From assembly GCF_030818575.1 (NCBI RefSeq), contig NZ_JAUTAL010000001.1, forward strand, positions 3,286,001 to 3,350,000: a stretch of 64,000 nucleotides of DNA, read 5' to 3'. This stretch comes from Chryseobacterium camelliae (GTDB lineage Bacteria > Bacteroidota > Bacteroidia > Flavobacteriales > Weeksellaceae). Under the pieces are notes generated by a model, which was not told the origin of the DNA, made no database searches, and was given only the letters and a program-made list of their open reading frames with translations. This document shows positions 54,416 to 63,857 of the stretch, in pieces. Every line of letters starts with the position of its first letter. Positions within the stretch are counted from its first letter, which is position 1. The translations under genes and the position numbers were made by a program.

Positions 54416-55097
54416 TCAGGCGCTGCAGGAAACCGGCACGGTAGCTTTCACCCATCGGGATCTCCTGATCTGATAAAAGGGTGACATTTCTGGCGCCAAT
54501 GCTTTTGATACGGTCCAGGTTAACGATAAAAGACTTATGGATGCGGGCGAAAGAAGATTCCGGCAGCTGGTTTTCCATGGATTTCAGCGTGTCCAATACA
54601 ATATATTCCTGTGTTTCGGTACGAATATTCACATAATCTTTAATGCTTTCCACATACAGGATATCTACAAAATTGATTCTATGCTGCTGACCGGAACATT
54701 TAACAAAAAAGTAGGTCCCTGCTTTATTTTCTACGGTCATCAGCCTTTGCTTAGCTTTTATGGCACTTTTATAAAACCGTTCAAAAGAGACGGGTTTCAG
54801 CAGATAATCAATGATATTGTGCTCATATCCTTCAAGTGCATATTCTGAATATGCCGTTGTTAAAATATATTTCTTACTGTCCCCCAGGATTTTCATGAAA
54901 TTGATTCCGGTGAGTTCAGGCATCTGAATATCCAGAAAAATAAGGTCTGATGGATGGTTCTGAATATATTCCAAAGCTGATATGGGGTTTTCCACAGAAA
55001 AAACAAGTTCCAGAAAAGGAACTTTCCGCACATAGCTTCCCAATAGCGATATAGCCAGAGGTTCATCATCTACAATAATGCATTTAATTTTTTCCAT
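54411..55097 (-). CDS. LytTR-family response regulator
   Basis: 228 residues. The receiver domain has the acidic pair in IIVDDEPLA, the phospho-acceptor Asp in DLIFLDIQMPELTG and the Lys in LLKPVSFERF. The C-terminal LytTR DNA-binding domain (FVDILYVESIKDYVNIRT and LPESSFARIHKSFIVNLDRI) is of the AlgR/LytR kind. It should be phosphorylated by the LytS-type kinase whose gene lies directly upstream and overlaps by 14 bases; that gene is frameshifted. The OMP beta-barrel genes diverging from the kinase are plausible targets. Confidence 0.92.
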   Translation of the reverse strand: MEKIKCIIVDDEPLAISLLGSYVRKVPFLELVFSVENPISALEYIQNHPSDLIFLDIQMPELTGINFMKILGDSKKYILTTAYSEYALEGYEHNIIDYLLKPVSFERFYKSAIKAKQRLMTVENKAGTYFFVKCSGQQHRINFVDILYVESIKDYVNIRTETQEYIVLDTLKSMENQLPESSFARIHKSFIVNLDRIKSIGARNVTLLSDQEIPMGESYRAGFLQRLK

Positions 55098-56104
55098 CCC
55101 TTAAATCAATGGTTAAATCTACAATAAATTCTTTCTCCGAATCTTTGATGTTCAGCGTATATTTTTTAGGATACAGGATTTCCAGTCTCTTTCTCACATT
55201 ATCAATCCCGATTCCGGACACCTCATCTTTATTTCTGTAATCTTTAAAATTTAACAGGTAAAAATGCAACACCTTATCTTCATCTGATATTCTCATTTCC
55301 AATCCTTTATTCCGGAAATCTCCATGTTTAAAAGCGTTCTCCACAAATGGCACGAGAAGCATGGGAGAAATATCAAGATACGGGTAACAGATATTTTTTT
55401 CAACGACCAGCAGCTCCGGATTTTTGATTCTGAGCTTTTCCAATGCAGTAAGGCTGTCTATATATCCAATTTCTTTTTCCAGGGAGAATGAAGTCTTTCT
55501 CCAGGTCCTTGGTGCTATATCTTAACAGTGTGCTCAGCTCTTCAATGGCAGCCAAGGACTTATCAGACTTTTGGTAAACCAGAGAATAAATATTGTTCAG
55601 CGAATTAAAGATAAAATGCGGATTGATCTGGGTTTTCAGGGCCTGCAACTCTGCAATCCTCCGGGCCTCAACAAGTTGTGTCTTTTCGGCTTCAGTATCC
55701 ATGGAATACTTGAAAAACCAGAAGGTTGTGCTGATAAAAATGGGAAAACTGCTGTAAAAAATATTGTCGCAAAAATAAAACCAGAAGTCAGTCCCTTCCA
55801 TATAATTCCTGAATCCAAAAGTAGCTGGTAATAGAATTTCTTCTAAAGAAAACCGGACAATTACAAAACAGGTGACACCTAAAATGAACGCAATTACCCA
55901 TTTGTACAACTTCTTCGCATCATAAAGCCGGGGAGTGATAAAAAAGTAATTGACATAAAAACATACAAAGTAGGTCACGAAAGAGGTGAATTCAAGCACT
56001 ATTCTCTTTGTTGAGTTTAATTGATAATAGTAAATCAAAAAACTCCCTGGAAAATAGGTCAGCCAGAATAATAGATGTAAGTAGATGATCTTATTGGTTT
56101 TCAT
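55084..56104 (-). pseudogene. LytS-type sensor histidine kinase gene, split by a +1 frameshift
   Basis: The first part (ATG at 56,104) has four transmembrane helices and the His-kinase motif QINPHFIFNSLNNIYSLV, then runs out of frame after KDLEKDFI. The expected continuation SLEKEIGYIDSLTALEKLRIKN is in the next frame, followed by the ATPase N box VENAFKHG and a GIGIDNVRKRL box. The span is 3n+1 bases, so removing one base near 55,478-55,492 restores a 339-residue kinase. The second part has no proper start codon (TTG in the middle of the conserved block). Whether it is a true mutation or a sequencing error cannot be decided here. Confidence 0.87.
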
Positions 56105-56241
56105 ACAACAAAAATAGACGATCTGCGAGGTCAGGTAAACAATATTTTCGATAAAACCGGTTTTTTATCCGATGAACATGCTTTCATCGGGACAATTGAC
56201 GGCCAAATCTAAATGCTGTTTCAGACAATATGTACTAAAAA

Positions 56242-56249
56242 TACATTTG
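56242..56249 (+). promoter_or_regulatory. TAnnTTTG -7 box for the first beta-barrel gene
   Basis: TACATTTG lies 18 bases before the ATG at 56,267. It shows that the in-frame ATG at 56,213 is upstream of the transcription start and not the real one. Confidence 0.6.
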
Positions 56250-56266
56250 CGGTAAAGTTATCAAAC

Positions 56267-58384
56267 ATGAAGAAAACATTGTTATGTACTGCCCTTTTAG
56301 TTTCATCCGCAATTTTTGCCCAATCCCGGAAAGACAGTATTAAGAATATAGAACAGGTTGAGATCCTGGTGAAGAAAAAACTGCTGGAAAGAAAAGCGGA
56401 CCGGATGATTTTTAATGTTGAGGCATCCATTGCTTCACAAGGTATGGACGGCACAGAGACTCTGGCGAATGTCCCATTGGTTAATGTTGATGAAACGATG
56501 GGTATTATTTCAATTGCAGGAAAAAGCAGCGTCAATGTAATGGTAAACGGAAGGATGCTGAATCTTTCCGGAACAGCGCTCTTCAATTACCTTAAATCTA
56601 TCCGCTCCGAGAATATTGCCAGGATAGAAGTAATTACTACTCCACCCGCAAAATATGAAGCCCAGGGAAACAGCGGATTAATCAATATTATTCTAAAGAA
56701 GAACCCTAATCTCGGCTTTAGCGGAAATATTACTTCAACCCTGATCCAGAGAACCTATTCAGGATTCAGCGACAATGGTATGCTGAATTACCAGACGGAG
56801 AAATTCAGCAGCAGCCTGAAGCTGTTTTATTATGATACTGCCAAACGTTCGGATGAAAATTACAGCATCGTAGGCCCTACTCAAAACTACAGCAATACGA
56901 TCAGGAGGGATATGGGAAGCGGACTGACTCCCAGCATCAATATGTCTTACAAAATCAGTAAAAATTCAGAAGCCGGATTTGAATACCTATTTTCCCGGCA
57001 GAAGTCAGGGATGGACATTGTGAACAGGACAAAAAACATCAGTCCCGACCTTGTAGAAGAAAATTTCCTTACAAATACGTTCCACAGGGGAAAGTCGCCT
57101 ACCCATACGCTAAGCGCATACTACGACCTGAAGCTGGATTCACTCGGGAAAAAGCTAAGCCTTGCTGCAAATTTTTATAAAGATAATTCTAATACGGAAG
57201 TTAATTTTTCCACACGCAAGCTTTCCGACAATACCGTGCAGGATGTGAAAACCATTTCGATCGTTGAACCGCAGGTTTTCTCTGCACAGGCCGACCTTGA
57301 ACTTCCTTTCTCGTTCGGAAACATTGAAACAGGGGTGAAATTCAACCGGTTTAAGAACAATTCCGATCTAAAATATTTCAACCTTACTGATAACGGGTAT
57401 GTTGCCGATGAAACAAGAGCCAATCTTTTTCAGTATCAAGAGGAAAATTATGCCGCCTACTTCAGCTATGCCAAAAATTTCGGAGCGCACTGGGAGGCCA
57501 AAGCAGGCCTGCGTTATGAAGAGACTTCTGCCAAAGGCTTTACGCCTTCCACCGATTCCGGAAACCATTACCATTACGGACAGTGGTTCCCGTCTGCCTA
57601 TGTAGCGTATAAAAAAGATAAGAATGTATTCACCCTCTCCTACTCAAGAAGGATCAACCGTCCTGACCTGGGTACCCTAAATCCATTCAGATGGTATTCC
57701 AATCCTTATTCCTACTCTTCCGGGAACCCTCTGTTAACGCCTTCATACATTAATAATCTTGAACTCGGATATACCTTTAACAATAAGCTGACCGCAAGCA
57801 TCTACTACCTCAGAGTAAAAAATGCATTCGGGCAGGTATCCTATCAGGACGGACTTTCACAGATCTCCACCTATCTGAATTATTATAATAATAATGCGTT
57901 TGGGCTTAATGTTTCCTATACCGATACTTTTTTCAAATTCTGGGAATCTGTTGTGGCCATCAATGCCAGCGCACAGAATTCAGAATTCTTCGGAGTCAAT
58001 GCGCAAATGCATAAAGGAAACTCACTGAGCTATTCTGTTAATAATACTTTTTCCCTTAACAAAAACAAGACTATTGCCCTGTTTGTAAATTATGGTCAAA
58101 ACCTTCCCCGCAGAATTGTCAATTACTATTACTACAATTTTTCCGACCTTTCTTCCGGGCTGAAAATTTCACTGATGGACAAACAGCTCCAGATCAATGC
58201 AACGGTTACCAACATCTTGGCTCAGCGCTCCCTGGGAGATATTTACTTCACAGACCGTGTCCACCATATGAACCATTACTGGGACGGCAGGAGCTTCCGT
58301 TTAAGCGTTACCTATAACTTTGGACAGAAGAAAAGCATCCGCACAAAGAACATAAGATTTGAAGAAAAAGGAAGAGCTGAATAA
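56267..58384 (+). CDS. Outer membrane beta-barrel receptor-like protein (OMP_b-brl_3 type)
   Basis: 705 residues. A signal peptide (TALLVSSAIFAQ) is followed by a plug-like domain with VMVNGRMLNLSG and IARIEVITTPPAKYEAQGNSGLINIILKK, then a large barrel with many aromatic turns. This is the outer membrane beta-barrel family common in Flavobacteriia, related to TonB receptors; no clear TonB box is visible. The start at 56,267 is fixed by the promoter. A second, related gene follows 53 bases later, and the pair may form a local duplication. Confidence 0.86.
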   Translation: MKKTLLCTALLVSSAIFAQSRKDSIKNIEQVEILVKKKLLERKADRMIFNVEASIASQGMDGTETLANVPLVNVDETMGIISIAGKSSVNVMVNGRMLNLSGTALFNYLKSIRSENIARIEVITTPPAKYEAQGNSGLINIILKKNPNLGFSGNITSTLIQRTYSGFSDNGMLNYQTEKFSSSLKLFYYDTAKRSDENYSIVGPTQNYSNTIRRDMGSGLTPSINMSYKISKNSEAGFEYLFSRQKSGMDIVNRTKNISPDLVEENFLTNTFHRGKSPTHTLSAYYDLKLDSLGKKLSLAANFYKDNSNTEVNFSTRKLSDNTVQDVKTISIVEPQVFSAQADLELPFSFGNIETGVKFNRFKNNSDLKYFNLTDNGYVADETRANLFQYQEENYAAYFSYAKNFGAHWEAKAGLRYEETSAKGFTPSTDSGNHYHYGQWFPSAYVAYKKDKNVFTLSYSRRINRPDLGTLNPFRWYSNPYSYSSGNPLLTPSYINNLELGYTFNNKLTASIYYLRVKNAFGQVSYQDGLSQISTYLNYYNNNAFGLNVSYTDTFFKFWESVVAINASAQNSEFFGVNAQMHKGNSLSYSVNNTFSLNKNKTIALFVNYGQNLPRRIVNYYYYNFSDLSSGLKISLMDKQLQINATVTNILAQRSLGDIYFTDRVHHMNHYWDGRSFRLSVTYNFGQKKSIRTKNIRFEEKGRAE

Positions 58385-58437
58385 AGCTGTGTAACAAAAT
58401 CTGCTTTTCTGTGTCTAATAAAGCAGAAAAAAGCGAT

Positions 58438-60666
58438 ATGAAAAAAATTATTATTACTTTGGCTTTTCTCGGGGCTACTTTGATTTATGCCCAGGAAAAA
58501 ACCAGTAATCCGGTAAAAGAAAAGCAGATTGAAGGGGTAACGATTACGAAAACTAAAAAAGCCGTTGAGCAGAAAGCAGACCGTACCATTTTTGATTTCT
58601 CGGAGCAACCGCAGCTGAATAACGGGAATGTCCTGGAAGGCATCAAAAAACTTCCGGGGCTGGTATCTACTGATATTGCAGGCATGATGTACCAGGGAAA
58701 AGTACTGGACGTTTACCTTAACGGAAGACCGTTGAATATTACCTCTAATGAGCTGAATTCCTTCCTGGAAGGCATGCCGGCCAATTCTGTAGACCGGATT
58801 GAGGTCATCACACAGCCCGGAGCCGAATTCCCTGCGACTTCCGGGGGCGCCATCATGAATATCATTACGAATAAGAATGCGAATAAATACCTTACCGCAA
58901 CCTATTCCGGAAATTACTCATTTACGAATTATGACAAATTCAGGAGCCGCACAAGCAACTCACTCAATTTAAATGCCCGGAACAAGTTTTTCGGATGGCA
59001 GCTGAATGTGGGCCAGAATTACCGGGAAAGTATGCTGAATACAGATCAGAACGGATTGCTTTTCAGCAATACAGACCGTTTCGGACGGGGGTATTTTGCC
59101 AAATCGGGACTGACGTTTGACTTAGGGCAGGACAGGTTATTGTTAAACTATGATATTTACCACAACAGGAACAGCAATTACACTTTAAGCAAAGGAGAGG
59201 GCGAAGAGAAAAAAGTGGTTCCCAATACTGATCCGCAGGAATATACTTACAGGGACTTTAACTTCAATACATCGGATGCCGCCTATACCAATAACCTGAG
59301 ACAGGAAGCTGTAGCAACCTATCAGAAGCGTTTTGCAGACAAAGCGCAGAAGCTTGATTTCCAGTTCGGCTATACCAAATCCGACAGCAAATTTGACCAG
59401 GATAATATTTTCCGTCTAGGGGAATTTTCTGATGGACAGCCAATTCCCAATGCACCCGGAAGAGTCCTGAGCAATAATTCGGATATGAGGGTTGCCAATT
59501 TCAAAATTGATTATTCCCAGCCTATCAAAATCATGGATGGCGGAAAAGTGAGCGCGGGAGGATTGTACGAGAAGCAGAATTTTGATACGGAAAGCTTCGG
59601 GATCACCAATCTGGAATATCAGCGGCAGACAGCCTCCACTTATCTTGAATTTCAGGCCAAGCTGAAGAAATTCGATTTTATCCTAGGAACAAGGGCGGAA
59701 AACTATGACATCAGCGGAATTACCAGAAGGGTTGACAGTACGGCATCCATAGTCCAGAAAGACCTGATCCCGTTCAACAAGTTCAAGTTCTTCCCTAATG
59801 CCAGCGTGCAGTACAACCTGATGAGCCAGGTACATATTACCGCCAATTACAATAAAAAAATCAGCCTGCCGAGCATTTCCGCGCTGAACCCGAACAATAC
59901 CACATTCCAGGGACCGAACACACAGGTAACCGGGAACCCGAACCTTCAGCCGACCATCTTCAACAATTATGAAGTGAAAATTTCTGCATTCGACTATGCA
60001 TTCATTGGATATAATGTAAGCTCAGCTAAAAACCAGGTCGCCCAAATCATCAGGAAAGATGGGAAAAACCTGTACAATGAGCAGATCAATATCGCCAATA
60101 TGACGATTCATAATTTCAATGTTGGGCTTCCTGTTCCTTTTATGATTTTTAGCAAGCCGCTCAGTGAGATCATGAAGTTTGATTTTAACCCTGATAAGAT
60201 CAATTTTATGTACCTGTATGCGGGTTACCAGAAGCATGATATTGACAACCTGAACAACAGAGGATTCTGGATCTTCAACATCATGACGCAGCTTATCCTG
60301 CCAAAAGATATCAAACTGACCGCCAATTACAGCTATCTGACACCTAAAGCAGGCTACTTTTATTTTACGGCAGAAAAACCGTTCAATAATTCTTTCGACC
60401 TTACCTTAACCAAGAAATTCATGGATAACAAGCTTACGGTTTCTGTTTTTGCGAATGATATCTTTAACGGACAGGTAATGCAGGTACGCTCTAATCCGCC
60501 ATATGGGGAAACCGTGTACTTGAGGAATAAATACGATACGAGAAATTTCGGCCTATCGGTAAACTATAAAATCCCGACCAAAAATAAGCTGGCCAAAGAA
60601 GATCAGAATATCCTGAACCAGCCGAAAAAAGAAGATAATGGCGGGGTAATTCCGCAGGGACAGTAA
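58438..60666 (+). CDS. Second outer membrane beta-barrel receptor-like protein
   Basis: 742 residues with a signal peptide ending TLIYAQ. The plug-like part (VLDVYLNGRPLNITSNELNSFL and DRIEVITQPGAEFPATSGGAIMNIITNK) is clearly homologous to that of the preceding protein, while the rest differs, so the genes are old paralogues. The C-terminus ends in a Lys/Asn-rich tail. An in-frame GTG 27 bases upstream is not used because the ATG gives a good signal peptide. The substrate is unknown; regulation by the adjacent LytTR system is possible. Confidence 0.86.
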   Translation: MKKIIITLAFLGATLIYAQEKTSNPVKEKQIEGVTITKTKKAVEQKADRTIFDFSEQPQLNNGNVLEGIKKLPGLVSTDIAGMMYQGKVLDVYLNGRPLNITSNELNSFLEGMPANSVDRIEVITQPGAEFPATSGGAIMNIITNKNANKYLTATYSGNYSFTNYDKFRSRTSNSLNLNARNKFFGWQLNVGQNYRESMLNTDQNGLLFSNTDRFGRGYFAKSGLTFDLGQDRLLLNYDIYHNRNSNYTLSKGEGEEKKVVPNTDPQEYTYRDFNFNTSDAAYTNNLRQEAVATYQKRFADKAQKLDFQFGYTKSDSKFDQDNIFRLGEFSDGQPIPNAPGRVLSNNSDMRVANFKIDYSQPIKIMDGGKVSAGGLYEKQNFDTESFGITNLEYQRQTASTYLEFQAKLKKFDFILGTRAENYDISGITRRVDSTASIVQKDLIPFNKFKFFPNASVQYNLMSQVHITANYNKKISLPSISALNPNNTTFQGPNTQVTGNPNLQPTIFNNYEVKISAFDYAFIGYNVSSAKNQVAQIIRKDGKNLYNEQINIANMTIHNFNVGLPVPFMIFSKPLSEIMKFDFNPDKINFMYLYAGYQKHDIDNLNNRGFWIFNIMTQLILPKDIKLTANYSYLTPKAGYFYFTAEKPFNNSFDLTLTKKFMDNKLTVSVFANDIFNGQVMQVRSNPPYGETVYLRNKYDTRNFGLSVNYKIPTKNKLAKEDQNILNQPKKEDNGGVIPQGQ

Positions 60667-60690
60667 AAAGATTTAAACAACATCAATCAC

Positions 60691-60724
60691 AACCCCCTTT
60701 ACTCTAAAAAATTAAAGGGGTTTG
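60691..60724 (+). terminator. Possible terminator after the second beta-barrel gene
   Basis: AACCCCCTTTA and TAAAGGGGTTT form a stem with one bulged C around an 11-base A-rich loop (60,691-60,724). Only a short T-stretch follows, so this is a moderate candidate. Confidence 0.5.
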
Positions 60725-60827
60725 TCATATAATCCCGGATCTCGTTTGTGCCCTTAAAAAAATCTTAATTTCAGGATTGCAATGCGCATTGAGAGACATT
60801 TTTCTCTATTTTTAAAGAAAATTTTGA

Positions 60828-61526
60828 ATGACAAAAATTAAATCAAGTGAACGCTTTTTTTTAAACATTAGCCCTTTGCAAAGGGGTATCATCAGTCTTT
60901 TGGCTGCTGCGCTGGTTTTCTTTTTGATTTTCAGGCTGAACCTCAAACCGTTAATCATCCTCATTTTTTGCTGGTTAGCATTTTCTGTGGTTTTCCTTTT
61001 TCTGGACTGGCAGGTTATTCTCCACAGGAAAGTGGATGACATCCGGAAAAAAGCCAGGGCAGATGACGGAAATGCATTCTTTGTTTTTACCACCATTATT
61101 GTTGCCTCTCTGGCAAGCATGTTTGCCATATTTTTCCTGGTTACGTCCAAAGATAAGGGGATACAGAAAGAAATCTATTTCCTCCCGGCTGTTCTCGGCG
61201 CTATGATCCTGTCCTGGATCATGGTTCAGACCCAGTATATCTTTCATTATGCACGGGAATATTATGATGAGGATTCTTCCGGGGAAAAAGAGGAAATCGG
61301 CGGACTGGAATTTCCAACGGAAAACAAAGACGAAATATACCACCCTGACTACATGGACTTTGCATATTACTCTTTCTGCATGGGCTGTACATTTCAGGTT
61401 TCGGATGTGAGCATTACTTCCAGGAATTTAAGAAAAATAACCATGATCCACGGGCTGCTCGCTTTCTTCATGAATACTTTTGTGGTAGCGCTTACCATTA
61501 ATCTTGTTGCAGGCCTTAATGGTTAA
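60828..61526 (+). CDS. DUF1345 family membrane protein
   Basis: 232 residues with about five transmembrane helices. The conserved blocks DDGNAFFVFTTIIVASLASMFAI, ILSWIMVQTQYIFHYAREYY and DYMDFAYYSFCMGCTFQVSDVSITSRNLRK match DUF1345, a membrane family of unknown function. An acidic insertion (EDSSGEKEEIGGLEFPTENKDE) sits in one loop. It is transcribed alone, 161 bases after the second barrel gene, and no partner gene is evident. Confidence 0.88.
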   Translation: MTKIKSSERFFLNISPLQRGIISLLAAALVFFLIFRLNLKPLIILIFCWLAFSVVFLFLDWQVILHRKVDDIRKKARADDGNAFFVFTTIIVASLASMFAIFFLVTSKDKGIQKEIYFLPAVLGAMILSWIMVQTQYIFHYAREYYDEDSSGEKEEIGGLEFPTENKDEIYHPDYMDFAYYSFCMGCTFQVSDVSITSRNLRKITMIHGLLAFFMNTFVVALTINLVAGLNG

Positions 61527-61999
61527 AAAGACCTGCCAGACAGATATTGCTCCTCCGGAACAAAGAAAAAAACACTCTTCGATACTTAGTCGGTTGGTGT
61601 GATATTGACCGGGAAAAACTTCCCTCATCCAACTCCCCTCTTTCAGTCCATTAATCGAATCTTTTATCCATTCAACCTAAACTCATACTTAGAAACGAAT
61701 AAGAGTAACACAAAGCTGGTAACTTTTCTGCCTCAATTATAAAGGGAGCAAAGCGGGGCAGCAAAGCAGACGGATTATTCTTGTGCTTCATCAGATCAGT
61801 TTGCTGATCCTTTCTTTGCCTTCTTATCATGTGCACCGGGAAAAGCAAACTTTGCGTAAAAAAACGGATAAAAATAGAATTACAGGCAATACCTATCTGA
61901 AACTCTTAGCCTTCGGATTGATATACAAAACTTTCAGGATTCAATCCTCCTCCTTTAACCAATTAATCTGATTTATACTTGGGTCCACATGATTTCTGT
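61527..61999. other. 473-base stretch without a recognised gene
   Basis: Nothing convincing is seen here on either strand. One 62-codon ORF (GTG at 61,783) has no signal, promoter or family resemblance. A repeated GCAAAGC word (about 61,750-61,770) and AT-rich parts give no clear hairpin or terminator. It could hold a decayed gene or an unrecognised small RNA. Confidence 0.6.
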
Positions 62000-62725
62000 C
62001 TAAAAATCGACCGTCTGAAAAGTCCAGTTAAATGTATTAATCAAGGTCAGCTTATTTACAGGCACCGGAAGATCAGTAACTATTTTCAATACTAAATTTG
62101 CCATCATGCTTCCTACGATTCCGGGTAAAGCTCCCAGCACACCAAGGCTGTCGCAATCCGGGACCTCATCCTCTGAAGGCGGCTCCGGAAAAATATCCCT
62201 TAGATTCTGGCTACCCTGAACATTAAAGACCGCAACCTGACCCGAAAATCCGAGAATACTTCCGTAAACAAGGGGTTTCCCAAGCTTTATACAGGCATCA
62301 TTGATCAGATATCTGGTTTTGAAGTTATCTGAGCCATCAACAATGATATCGTAGTCCGAAATAATTTGTTCAGCATTGGTATCATCTATTTTCAGGCGAT
62401 ATCCGGTAAAATTGACCTGATGATTAAGGTTTTTAACAAATTGTTCTGCACTTTCCACTTTGAAAATGCCGACTGACCGTTCATTATGTATCACCTGCCG
62501 GTTTAAATTATGCAGTTCCACCGCATCAAAATCCACTACACCCAATATACCCACTCCTGCCGCTGCCAAATACTGAATAACCGGGCTGCCCAATCCTCCT
62601 GCACCAATCACCAGGACTTTTGAATTCATAATTTTCTTCTGTCCGTCCAGCCCGATCTCTTCTATAAATATCTGGCGGCTGTACCGGGAAAACCGATCTC
62701 CTTTACTCATTTCCCGTTCTGTCAT
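62000..62725 (-). CDS. thiF: ThiF/MoeB-family adenylyltransferase (thiamine biosynthesis)
   Basis: 241 residues of the ubiquitin-E1-like fold. The ATP motif GAGGLGSPVIQYLAAAGVG, the Arg finger NLNRQVIHNE, Asp in DGSDNFKTRYLIND and the GVLGALPGIVGSMMA region are present. Of the four zinc Cys typical for MoeB/ThiF, the first CxxC is missing (QNLRDIFPEPP) and one Cys remains in PDCDSLG. As the thiH neighbour it should adenylate ThiS; MoeB-like use in molybdopterin synthesis is the alternative. The start overlaps thiH by 23 bases. Confidence 0.85.
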   Translation of the reverse strand: MTEREMSKGDRFSRYSRQIFIEEIGLDGQKKIMNSKVLVIGAGGLGSPVIQYLAAAGVGILGVVDFDAVELHNLNRQVIHNERSVGIFKVESAEQFVKNLNHQVNFTGYRLKIDDTNAEQIISDYDIIVDGSDNFKTRYLINDACIKLGKPLVYGSILGFSGQVAVFNVQGSQNLRDIFPEPPSEDEVPDCDSLGVLGALPGIVGSMMANLVLKIVTDLPVPVNKLTLINTFNWTFQTVDF

Positions 62726-63857
62726 ACGTTGATTTAGTTCTGCTGTACACCGGATCCCAGTCTTTCATTACCGGGTCGTATCCTGCATTCCGGATCACAG
62801 CTTTTATTTCTTCCATGCTCCTATCATCACTGGTTTCAAACTGTTCCAGGGATTCTTTGTCTACAGCGTAACCGCCGGGATTGGTTTTGGAAGCGGCGCT
62901 CATGGCTGTTGCCCCCAATGAAACAATATGATCCCTGAACGTTTCATTTTCCCGGGTAGAAATGGAAATTTCAAGGTCTTCATTCCAGATGCGGTAGGCG
63001 CAGATTAACTGCAGCAAATCTTTATCGGACATGATAAAATTAGGCTCGATGATCCCTTCTGCCGGCCGGAGCCTCGGAAATGATACGGAAAACCTGGACT
63101 TCCAGTACTGTTTCTGAAGGTAATCGATATGGAGCGCATTGAAAAAGCTGTCTACCCTCCAGTCTTCCAGGCCAAGCAGTACGCCTAGTCCGATTTTATG
63201 TATGCCTGCCCTTCCGACACGGTCCGGAGTATCAAGCCGGAAGTTGAAGTTTGATTTTTTGCCTTTCGGATGGTATTCTTTGTATACTTCCTGATGGTAA
63301 GTTTCCTGATACACCAGAACGGCATTCACTCCCGCATCATGAAGCAAACAATATTCTTCTTCCGACAATGGCTGAACTTCGATGGAAATATTAGCAAAAT
63401 GCGGCCTTAATAACTTTATTGCATTCAGAAAATAGCTGACCCCAACGGTCTTATTGGCTTCTCCGCTCACCAGCAATACATGGTTTACACCCATTGATTT
63501 TAAAACCGTCGCTTCAATCATAAGTTCTGTATCAGAGAGGGTTTTCCGTTTAATAGAATTATCCAGGCTAAAACCACAATAGGTACAGATGTTCTGGCAC
63601 TCATTGCTGAGGTACAGCGGAGCATACAGCTGGATGGTTTTCCCGAACCGTTTCCGGGTAAGCTGCTGCGCCAGCTTCGCCATAGTTTCCAGCTTAACGG
63701 ATGCCGCCGGAGAAATCAGATTGATGAAATCATCCAGGCTTCTTTGTTGTTTACAAAGGCTCCTTTCTACATCCTGAAGGGTTACCTGGTCCAGCCTCCG
63801 GCGTACCTGGTCCCATGAATATTGTTCAAAAACATCTATAAAACTGTTCATCGTCAT
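62703..63857 (-). CDS. thiH: 2-iminoacetate synthase (tyrosine lyase) ThiH
   Basis: 384 residues, radical SAM. The cluster motif CxxxCxxC is in [14 protein letters not shown]. The following [22 protein letters not shown] and [20 protein letters not shown] blocks and the C-terminal [18 protein letters not shown] fit ThiH, which cleaves tyrosine to dehydroglycine and p-cresol for the thiazole of thiamine in anaerobic-type pathways. The start overlaps the thiG stop (ATGA), and the end overlaps thiF, so the three form a tight operon. Confidence 0.95.
   Translation of the reverse strand: MTMNSFIDVFEQYSWDQVRRRLDQVTLQDVERSLCKQQRSLDDFINLISPAASVKLETMAKLAQQLTRKRFGKTIQLYAPLYLSNECQNICTYCGFSLDNSIKRKTLSDTELMIEATVLKSMGVNHVLLVSGEANKTVGVSYFLNAIKLLRPHFANISIEVQPLSEEEYCLLHDAGVNAVLVYQETYHQEVYKEYHPKGKKSNFNFRLDTPDRVGRAGIHKIGLGVLLGLEDWRVDSFFNALHIDYLQKQYWKSRFSVSFPRLRPAEGIIEPNFIMSDKDLLQLICAYRIWNEDLEISISTRENETFRDHIVSLGATAMSAASKTNPGGYAVDKESLEQFETSDDRSMEEIKAVIRNAGYDPVMKDWDPVYSRTKSTYDRTGNE

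Noticed and set aside
55084..55443. A separate small ATPase-domain gene
   Set aside because: Its only start is a TTG inside a conserved kinase block, and the reading continues from the upstream frame after a one-base shift. It is the 3' part of a split kinase gene.
61783..61971. A 62-codon ORF starting with GTG
   Set aside because: No promoter, signal or family resemblance, and it is isolated in a gene-free stretch; chance is likely.
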